From Tenacibaculum ovolyticum DSM 18103 (GTDB taxonomy: Bacteria > Bacteroidota > Bacteroidia > Flavobacteriales > Flavobacteriaceae), in assembly GCF_000430545.1 (NCBI RefSeq), contig NZ_KE387163.1:712439-776438 (forward strand): a stretch of DNA of 64,000 nt. Direction: 5' to 3'. This document shows, one piece after another, positions 28,506 to 35,149 of the stretch. A program made the position numbers and the translations under genes. Within the stretch, counting starts at the first letter, position 1, and every line of letters starts with the position of its first letter. The notes under the pieces were generated by a model, which saw only the letters and a program-made list of their open reading frames with translations, did not search any database and had not been told where the DNA came from.

Positions 28506-28516
28506 GATGGTAGCTG

Positions 28517-30862
28517 TTAGTTTTTACTTAAAAAATAAGTGTTAACACTTTGAATGAATTCTTGATTTTCTACTTCAGTATGGGCTAAAAAGAAATACCC
28601 AATAGTACGTTCTAATTTCATTGACGTTAGTAAATAGTTATAATTTGCTGTAGCACTTCCTAATTGCGATTGTAAATAATTGTTTTGTGCATCAATTAAT
28701 TGAATCACTGGTACCGCTCCTTGTTTATATGCATTTTGTGTTAAATCTAAACTTTCTTTAGCTGTATTTTCTGCTACCTTAGAAATTTCAATATTGGCTA
28801 TCTGACTAATTAAATCTAGAATAATATCATTAACATTCTTTTCGATACTTAATTCAATATTCTGTTTTTCAAAACCTAATTGTTCTTCTTGTATTTTAGC
28901 TGTTTGACGTTTAATATTACGTTGATTTTGATTAAAAATAGGAAGTGACACATTCAATCCAAAATTATACGTTCCATCTGGAGCACTTGGAAAACCTGCT
29001 GGAATAGTAGTTCCTTGTCCAGATCTTGAGATAGCTAAATTATACTGTCCTTGTAATGCTACTGTTGGTATAAAACGCCCTGTATCATTTAATTTATATG
29101 TACGTTTTGTGACGTTTAAATTATAATCTAAACTCTTTAATTCTGGTGCATTTTTCTTAGCTTCTTCAACTAAAAAATCAATTAATGCTGGTTGCAATTT
29201 TGGATTATCTAAAATCGTATAAAAATCTTCGTACTTATAATTTTTAAAAACACCTTCTGATAATACTGCGTCAGCAATATCTATGTCTTTATTTATAGTT
29301 GTATTTCTTAATTGATTAATCGTAAAAAATGCTTGTTTAAGTTGGTTTCCAGCATCAATAAGGTGTTGTGTATTTTGTGCTAATTGACTTTTAAAACGTA
29401 ATACATCTGATTTTCCTGAAGCTCCACCTTCAAAATTTTGCGTTGCTAATTCTAAATTTCGTTTTGTTAACTGCAAATTTTGGTTCTGAATAGTAGTATT
29501 TGTTTTTAATATTAAAGCATTAAAATAAGCAACAGATGCATTCAATAAAGCATCTAACTCACTAGCGTTGTATTTTGCCTTTTCAGCCTTTTGTAATTCT
29601 TTTTGAATATCAACATTTGCTGATGCACTTTCAGAATAAATAAGTTGTTCGGCAACAATAGCTCCTGAAGTTGAAAACTCAGGGTTTGTTCCATTAGATA
29701 TTTTAGCAACCTTTGGATCTAAATAAACACCATTAACACTTGCTGTAATATTAGGTAAATAACCACTCTTAGCCAATTTTACATCTTGTTGAACTAACTC
29801 TATACTTTTTTTAGCTGAAGACAAACCTAAATTTCTATCAACAACACTATTCATTATATCTAAAAGAGATAAAGCACCTTTCTTATTAGATTCTTCATTG
29901 CCTGCAATAAAATCTGCAGAACCTAACATCGCATACCGTAATGGAAAATCTATTTGTTTAGCTGTATTAAAATTTATAGTTAACTTGTTTTTATATTCTA
30001 ATAGTATTGGTAATTCAGATGCATTTGTTCCATTTGTTATGGCTTCAACGTTTAAAGCAATACGTCTAAAAAATTGATCTAAATTTGTTTGTGGTTGATT
30101 GGTTGCCAAAATACCACGTTCAACATCTGCAATTCTATTAGCAGAGAATGAGGGTAATTTCTTAACATTTACAGTATTTATTAAACTTTTGAATTCAATA
30201 TTATTTAATTGAAAACCTCCTGCTAGATAAACAGCGTCTAAACCATCTAGTGACTCAGATATTAAACCTTTTTCAGAAATTTTAATAATTTTATATTGCT
30301 TTCTTTCTTTTCTAAAATAAGGGTCAAGTACAGACTTAAGTGGTAATATATCAGCCACATAATCATCAACTATAATTCCAATGCTTTTATAATCGAATAA
30401 TGTTTTAAAAGCCTCTAGATCTTTTTTATAAGATAAAGGCGTAATGATATATGTGATGTTATTAATTTGACTTGTTTTCTGCTCTGGTGAAAGGTTTATA
30501 AAATCAGAATTTATAGAACCAAAAACAATTGTTGGCTTTGCATAAGTTTTATACTGGTAAATAGCAATATTATCTAACACACCTAAAGATAAAATAATAT
30601 CTACACCATTATTATCAACTAACGAACTATAGTTTGTTTTTGCTTTTTCTAAACTATAATTATTTTCCAATGGTTTATTGAAACTAATTGTTTGGTCTTG
30701 CCCAAGAACAGCGCTAATCTCTGTTTTTAATTGCGCTAATAAAGGTTGAATTTCTGAAGTATTTTTATCTGTAAGAAGCCCTATAGTAATAGTTTGTGCA
30801 TAGCTTAGTTTAAAAATTAATACAAAAAATAAAAATGGTAGTGTTTTTTTCATTTGTGACAT
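28517..30862 (-). CDS. TolC-family outer membrane protein with N-terminal substrate-binding-protein-like domain
   Basis: About 781 residues from the ATG of MSQMKKTLPF; an ATG seven codons upstream gives a longer but less signal-like start, and MKKTLP is a further option. After the signal peptide (LSYAQ), residues ~20-320 look like a type I periplasmic binding protein (TITIGLLTDKNTSEIQP, DIILSLGVLDNIAIYQ, SIGIIVDDYVADILPL, LDAVYLAGGFQLNN), the fold of the ABC_sub_bind family. The C-terminal ~450 residues are a normal TolC/OEP: long heptad helices, duplicated, with NFGLNVSLPIFNQNQRN near the equator. Ordinary TolC proteins are about 450-490 residues, so the first domain is an addition. It heads the tolC-adaptor-RND-channel operon. 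Confidence 0.88.
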   Translation of the reverse strand: MSQMKKTLPFLFFVLIFKLSYAQTITIGLLTDKNTSEIQPLLAQLKTEISAVLGQDQTISFNKPLENNYSLEKAKTNYSSLVDNNGVDIILSLGVLDNIAIYQYKTYAKPTIVFGSINSDFINLSPEQKTSQINNITYIITPLSYKKDLEAFKTLFDYKSIGIIVDDYVADILPLKSVLDPYFRKERKQYKIIKISEKGLISESLDGLDAVYLAGGFQLNNIEFKSLINTVNVKKLPSFSANRIADVERGILATNQPQTNLDQFFRRIALNVEAITNGTNASELPILLEYKNKLTINFNTAKQIDFPLRYAMLGSADFIAGNEESNKKGALSLLDIMNSVVDRNLGLSSAKKSIELVQQDVKLAKSGYLPNITASVNGVYLDPKVAKISNGTNPEFSTSGAIVAEQLIYSESASANVDIQKELQKAEKAKYNASELDALLNASVAYFNALILKTNTTIQNQNLQLTKRNLELATQNFEGGASGKSDVLRFKSQLAQNTQHLIDAGNQLKQAFFTINQLRNTTINKDIDIADAVLSEGVFKNYKYEDFYTILDNPKLQPALIDFLVEEAKKNAPELKSLDYNLNVTKRTYKLNDTGRFIPTVALQGQYNLAISRSGQGTTIPAGFPSAPDGTYNFGLNVSLPIFNQNQRNIKRQTAKIQEEQLGFEKQNIELSIEKNVNDIILDLISQIANIEISKVAENTAKESLDLTQNAYKQGAVPVIQLIDAQNNYLQSQLGSATANYNYLLTSMKLERTIGYFFLAHTEVENQEFIQSVNTYFLSKN

Positions 30863-30973
30863 AATAATACGTAAAATAAACATTTTAAATATATAACAAT
30901 TAATTTACTTTTATCTTTTAAAGTTATATTCTCTTACGAAAAAACACTTTTTGTTAAGGTCTGATAAAGATAA

Positions 30974-31420
30974 TTACTTAGGTTTCCGTATTCCTCTTTT
31001 TATTAAAAAGTAACCGACAGAAAGTGCTATAATCAAAGAACTAATTGCCATAATAACAAAAGGTTTCATATGAGCTATATCCAAATCAATAACATGCCTT
31101 GATATTCCTATTAAAGCTACAAGCAATACAATTTCTACATGTATTAAACCTTCTTTTAAATACATTTTTATAGTGTGCAATAATTCAACACCTATTAAGA
31201 CAGATAAAAAACCGCCAAATATCTTATGTAAATGTATTAGTATATCATTTTCTATAGAAAATGAATCTTGTACCCCTAAAATTACTTCACTAAAAAGCAG
31301 TCCTATAAACATTATTACTGAGTAAATAACAACTGATAAAAGTGCTAGTAATAAAATTACTAGAATCCCCTTTTCTATTATTTCTATACTTTTTATAACT
31401 TTTGTTTCAATTTTTTTCAT
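30974..31420 (-). CDS. PsiE-family membrane protein
   Basis: 148 residues, four predicted membrane helices (GILVILLLALLSVVIYSVIMF, IFGGFLSVLIGVELLHTI, HVEIVLLVALIGISRHVI, FVIMAISSLIIALSVGYFLI). The conserved region around ELLHTIKMYL...IHVEIVLLVALIGISRHVI is the PsiE (phosphate-starvation-inducible E) pattern. Function of the family is not established. It lies between a lipoprotein gene and the TolC gene on the same strand with short gaps, possibly one transcript. Confidence 0.85.
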   Translation of the reverse strand: MKKIETKVIKSIEIIEKGILVILLLALLSVVIYSVIMFIGLLFSEVILGVQDSFSIENDILIHLHKIFGGFLSVLIGVELLHTIKMYLKEGLIHVEIVLLVALIGISRHVIDLDIAHMKPFVIMAISSLIIALSVGYFLIKRGIRKPK

Positions 31421-31466
31421 TTGTTATAAATAATTTAGTTAGTTTTTTTTTACGAAATATGATAAT

Positions 31467-32123
31467 CTAATCAATTAATAATTTCACTATTTCTTTTGAA
31501 AAATCTTTAGAGATAGTTCTTAAATTCTTAGGGTTATCTATCTCTGAAATAATTACAGAAATTAACTGTTTGTCTTCCTTTTCTGTCAAATCAAAAACAA
31601 CTGTTTCTAAAATGTATTTTTTTACTTCAAAATTTTCAATACGTGCTGGTTTAGTTTGATAATAGTTATTTACATAGTCTATATAAAAATTACCACTATA
31701 CCTATTATAAAAATAAACAGGATAACTTCTTACTGAATATTCAGCACTAGATTCTACTGATTTCGTATATTCTTGTACCTCTTTCAACATTGTTAAAACT
31801 ACAATGTCTACCCCCTTGCTTTTAATCTTTTTTGCTAATTTGTTTTCTTCAATTACTGAAAGTTTTTTATTTTCATCAATTACAGGAAAACTCTTATAAC
31901 TTTCTATAGAATGTACTCCATTATCATTTAAACGATTTACGAGACTTTCTTCAAATTGCCTTCTAACTAAATTATCTTCTGTTTTACTAAAAACAATAAT
32001 ATTTTTGTTCTTTAAATCTAAAGACTTGTCCTTTTTCCATGAACTAAGTGTTTCAACTGATGAACAACTAAATTGTAATACAATTAATGCTAATATTCCG
32101 AATGTTTTAAAAAATATTTTCAC
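31467..32123 (-). CDS. Lipoprotein of unknown function (DUF4136-like)
   Basis: 218 residues; lipoprotein signal peptide with lipobox LQFSC, Cys at 20, so anchored to a membrane facing the periplasm. The mature part starts CSSVETLSSWKKDKSLDLKNK, close to a pattern common in flavobacterial lipoproteins, followed by an alternating beta/alpha region (NIIVFSKTEDNLVRRQFEE, KGVDIVVLTMLKEVQE). No catalytic motif. It precedes psiE (46 bp) and the efflux operon and follows a 48-residue ORF (33 bp), all on the minus strand. Confidence 0.75.
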   Translation of the reverse strand: MKIFFKTFGILALIVLQFSCSSVETLSSWKKDKSLDLKNKNIIVFSKTEDNLVRRQFEESLVNRLNDNGVHSIESYKSFPVIDENKKLSVIEENKLAKKIKSKGVDIVVLTMLKEVQEYTKSVESSAEYSVRSYPVYFYNRYSGNFYIDYVNNYYQTKPARIENFEVKKYILETVVFDLTEKEDKQLISVIISEIDNPKNLRTISKDFSKEIVKLLID

Positions 32124-32156
32124 GATTCCTATGTTTTAGAGTGTTTAAAAATTGGT

Positions 32157-32303
32157 TTAATGCCTCAATGCATATCCTGCTCCGCTACCTAACTCTTTTA
32201 AAGTTTTACTTATTTTTTTTAAAACCTCCATTCTCTTTATATTTAATATTTCAACTGTTTTATTAATTATATTAATCTTAATTGTTAAATTTTGAGCTGT
32301 CAT
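32157..32303 (-). CDS. Small peptide ORF, 48 residues, heading the lipoprotein-PsiE-efflux cluster
   Basis: Not a known gene. Starts MTAQNLTIKI and ends in an amphipathic helix followed by a glycine-rich tail (LKKISKTLKELGSGAGYALRH); an internal ATG would give a 24-residue form starting MEVLKKIS. A TATATTTG -7 element (32328-32335, minus strand) lies 24 bases before the ATG, which supports expression. No double-glycine leader, no cysteines and no signal peptide. It ends 33 bp before the lipoprotein gene. Possible roles: exported or membrane-active peptide, or a leader peptide for the operon. It may also be chance. Confidence 0.4.
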   Translation of the reverse strand: MTAQNLTIKINIINKTVEILNIKRMEVLKKISKTLKELGSGAGYALRH

Positions 32304-32327
32304 AATTATTTATTTTTAAATTCTATA

Positions 32328-32335
32328 CAAATATA
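32328..32335 (-). promoter_or_regulatory. -7 element upstream of the 48-residue ORF
   Basis: Minus strand TATATTTG, a full match to TAnnTTTG. No -33 TTG at 19-20 bases; a TTG is present only 10 bases upstream. Confidence 0.45.
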
Positions 32336-32600
32336 TCCTGAACCTCAAGGGCATACTATGAAGATCTAAGTGAGACGACAAAAATGAAAGGTGAAATGTA
32401 TTTTTTAGCAAATGAATATAAATGAGCTACCTCAGAATTGAATGAGATAATAAAAGAGCAATGAATTTAATACCTACTAATAATCTTTTATTAACTACAC
32501 AACAGATAAACTAAAAATTCATACTTTAGTCTCAAAAAACTGATAATTGGTATCTTTTTTAATAACTAAATATTAGTTGTTGCTATAACACAATAAACAA

Positions 32601-33287
32601 ATGAAAAAAAGATTGGTAATATTAACAGGTGCTGGTATTAGTGCTGAAAGTGGAATTGAAACTTTTAGAGGTACTGATGGTTTATGGGAAGGTCATGATA
32701 TTTACGAAGTTGCTTCACCGGAAGGGTTTCGTGCAAATCCTAAATTAGTTCTCAATTTTTACAATCAGCGCAGAAAACAACTACTTACTGTTTCACCCAA
32801 TAAAGCACATGAAAACTTAGTTAAGCTAGAAAACGATTACCATGTTACTATTGTTACCCAAAACGTAGATGATTTACACGAACGTGCTGGTAGTACTAAC
32901 GTTTTACATTTACATGGTGAATTATTAAAATCGAGAAGTACTTTTGACAAAAATTTAGTTTATAACTGTACAAAAGACATTAACCTTGGCAATCGTTGTG
33001 AAAAAGATTCTCAATTACGACCACATATTGTATGGTTTGGTGAAGATGTACCAATGTTAGATAAAGCTATTGAAATCACCTCAAAAGCTGATATTTTAAT
33101 AATAATTGGTACTTCAATGCAAGTATACCCTGCGGCGAGTTTAATTGATTATATACCTGCAAACACCCCTATTTATTTTATTGATCCAAAACCTGCTGTA
33201 AATAAAAACGCCTTTGATAATTTAACAATTATTAAAGACGTTGCTAGTTTAGGAACCGAACAATTACTTAAGATGTTAATCGATTAA
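32601..33287 (+). CDS. NAD-dependent protein deacylase (sirtuin, SIRT5/CobB-like class)
   Basis: 228 residues. Rossmann motif TGAGISAESGIETFRG at 9-24, NAD-binding TQNVDDLHERAG at 86-97 and catalytic histidine in HLHGEL (H105). Y54 and R57 in FYNQRR form the Tyr-x-x-Arg pair that in SIRT5 and CobB reads succinyl/malonyl groups, so desuccinylation is likely in addition to deacetylation. The zinc module is degenerate: only C123 and C133 remain of the usual four cysteines, with a shortened region before LRPHIVWFGE. The last 20 bases overlap the 3' end of the convergent DUF6495 gene. Confidence 0.93.
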   Translation: MKKRLVILTGAGISAESGIETFRGTDGLWEGHDIYEVASPEGFRANPKLVLNFYNQRRKQLLTVSPNKAHENLVKLENDYHVTIVTQNVDDLHERAGSTNVLHLHGELLKSRSTFDKNLVYNCTKDINLGNRCEKDSQLRPHIVWFGEDVPMLDKAIEITSKADILIIIGTSMQVYPAASLIDYIPANTPIYFIDPKPAVNKNAFDNLTIIKDVASLGTEQLLKMLID

Positions 33288-33735
33288 AATATTCATATAT
33301 TTCTCCTTTAGAAATTGAGCTTCCTTTTTCTATTAAGTCAAAAACTTCAACATTTCGTTCTTTATCATATTTTTTAGTTCCTGTAAAAAACTCAATTTTT
33401 TCATCATTAGGATTTTTCATTAACCACTCAAAACCTTCTTGTTCTAACAAGTTTATATCTTCATCTACAGTAACAACAATACGATGAATCTCATTTTCAT
33501 CACATTTAAATAAATTAACCATTTTTGGTGAAAAATGTTCTAAATATGCTGTTTTAGTAAGTACATCATCCCAAACAACGTCACTAAAAACATTCATTTC
33601 GTCTTCAGCCACTTGTGGTTTTTCTTCTTTTAATTCTTTCCATTCTTTTGCATCTATACTCTGAGATGCTAAAAAACGGGCAAATTCTTCATGCAATCCT
33701 TCAAATTGTTCTTTGGTAAGTTGTCTGTACTTCAT
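33268..33735 (-). CDS. DUF6495-like conserved protein
   Basis: 155 residues, acidic, cytoplasmic. I recognise it as a conserved Flavobacteriia family (begins MKYRQLTKEQFEGLHEEFARFLASQ); the DUF number is from memory. Features: helical N-terminus, a VFSDVVWDDVL stretch and an alpha/beta tail. Function unknown. Its 3' end overlaps the 3' end of the sirtuin gene by 20 bases on opposite strands, so the two transcripts are antisense there. Confidence 0.75.
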   Translation of the reverse strand: MKYRQLTKEQFEGLHEEFARFLASQSIDAKEWKELKEEKPQVAEDEMNVFSDVVWDDVLTKTAYLEHFSPKMVNLFKCDENEIHRIVVTVDEDINLLEQEGFEWLMKNPNDEKIEFFTGTKKYDKERNVEVFDLIEKGSSISKGEIYEYFNRLTS

Positions 33736-33920
33736 TCGGCAATTTTAATAATAAATTAGGGTTTTGGCAATTTTCTTTGTAAAAATTAATATTAAATAAA
33801 AAAAGAGTTTTATATGATTTATGCTAATTCAAAAACCTCCTAACTAAACTATTAATTGTTATTCAAAAATAACAATCCTTATATTTATATTAAATTATCA
33901 GAAAGCATCTTTTTTCATAA

Positions 33921-33947
33921 AAAAATCGCCTACAAGAGGCGATTTTT
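33921..33947. terminator. Terminator downstream of the RskA-like lipoprotein gene
   Basis: Perfect 11-bp stem AAAAATCGCCT / AGGCGATTTTT with loop ACAAG. Symmetrical A/T tracts; mainly serves the minus-strand gene at 33977. The rest of the 33736-33976 gap shows no gene. Confidence 0.85.
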
Positions 33948-33976
33948 AATATATAAACAAATTGTAAAATTTATAT

Positions 33977-34909
33977 TTATCTAGTTACAGTACCTGATAT
34001 TACTTTACCTGAATATTTATTATCTACTGAAAAAGACGTTGCTAATGTTTGACTACTTAAAGCCTGTACAAAAGGTTTTAATCCGAAAGGAGTTTCTGCA
34101 TCATTTGTTGTTGGTTCAATAGAAATTACTACTGTAGCACTTGTTAAATCAATTGGAAAAGTTACATTAGGGTATCTATTATTAGGATCAATGATAAAAT
34201 CTTCTCCTGGAAATGGAGGAACTCCATTTGGCCCTTTAAATTCGTTGTTATTAGCAGCTCCGAAAAGACTTACATCCGCAGCATCAGAATCTGAAAATCT
34301 ACCAGTTGAAATTGGTGTTGGGTTTCCTGAATTATCATTTACAACAACCCATCCTTCATAAATCCAACCATCTGCAAGTGTTGGTAAATTAGTAAAGCCT
34401 CCTCCTGTTGGTGGTAATGCATTGATAAACCAAATACCGTTAGCATCTGTTCCTACAGTTCCAACTGAAGGTGCTTTTAAAAACCCTTGACCTGTTGCTG
34501 TTTCTAAATTACTTGAACCACTATACAATGTATTATCTGTTGATGGAGATGCAGTACTGTTTATAAAAGTTCCTTTTGAAAAGATCCATCCACTTGGACT
34601 TGATAAATCTGTGCCTGTTTCTGTTGCTGATTCAATTGTTAACACATAATCTGTTGCTGCATTCACTTTAATTATATCTAGAGACGTACTTGTATTACTA
34701 GCTCCCTCAATATGAGAAAATCTTCCTGTCGATACTTTTTCTGTTCCAACAATAAGCCAACCTTCATACACATAGTTATCACCTAAATCTGGTAAATTTT
34801 GAAATGATTGTGTTACTGTTTTTGTCGTTGCAATATCATCATTATCATCACTACAAGAAGTGAAAGAAATTGCTGTAATAGCCAATAGACTTAAAAATGC
34901 TTTCTTCAT
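33977..34909 (-). CDS. Lipoprotein with duplicated RskA-like (anti-sigma factor extracellular) domain
   Basis: 310 residues; lipobox ISFTSCSDD (Cys about 19) with an acidic CSDDNDD stretch typical of Bacteroidetes surface lipoproteins. The mature part has two copies of one module: FQNLPDLGDNYVYEGWLIV...STGRFSHIE and FTNLPTLADGWIYEGWVVV...STGRFSDSD, each ending in a beta-rich segment such as ATVVISIEPTTNDAETPFG. The YEGWLI...STGRF and ISIEP..ETPFG patterns match what I remember of the extracytoplasmic domain of RskA-type anti-sigma factors, but here there is no sigma-binding helix or membrane helix. Function inferred only as an exported binding domain. Monocistronic. Confidence 0.72.
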   Translation of the reverse strand: MKKAFLSLLAITAISFTSCSDDNDDIATTKTVTQSFQNLPDLGDNYVYEGWLIVGTEKVSTGRFSHIEGASNTSTSLDIIKVNAATDYVLTIESATETGTDLSSPSGWIFSKGTFINSTASPSTDNTLYSGSSNLETATGQGFLKAPSVGTVGTDANGIWFINALPPTGGGFTNLPTLADGWIYEGWVVVNDNSGNPTPISTGRFSDSDAADVSLFGAANNNEFKGPNGVPPFPGEDFIIDPNNRYPNVTFPIDLTSATVVISIEPTTNDAETPFGLKPFVQALSSQTLATSFSVDNKYSGKVISGTVTR

Positions 34910-35091
34910 AATTGTTTAAGTTTTTATTATACAACTGTTAAGTCGAGTATAAAATTGAAACTTACACATAGCTTAAAAAATTATATCATATATATAAATT
35001 TACAACCTATTTAATGAAGAATATAATTATTAAAACCATCTACTATTATTACATATAACAATAACTATACTATTTCTTATTAATACTGTAT

Positions 35092-35130
35092 AATTAAAAA
35101 GCCCGAGTTATACACTCGAGCTTTTTAATT
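35092..35130 (-). terminator. Terminator of acnB
   Basis: Inverted repeat with arms AATTAAAAAGC-CGAGT and ACTCG-GCTTTTTAATT (one internal mismatch), 5-base loop. Lies 20 bp past the acnB stop on the minus strand. Confidence 0.8.
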
Positions 35131-35149
35131 ATATAAAACAGCATAATAA

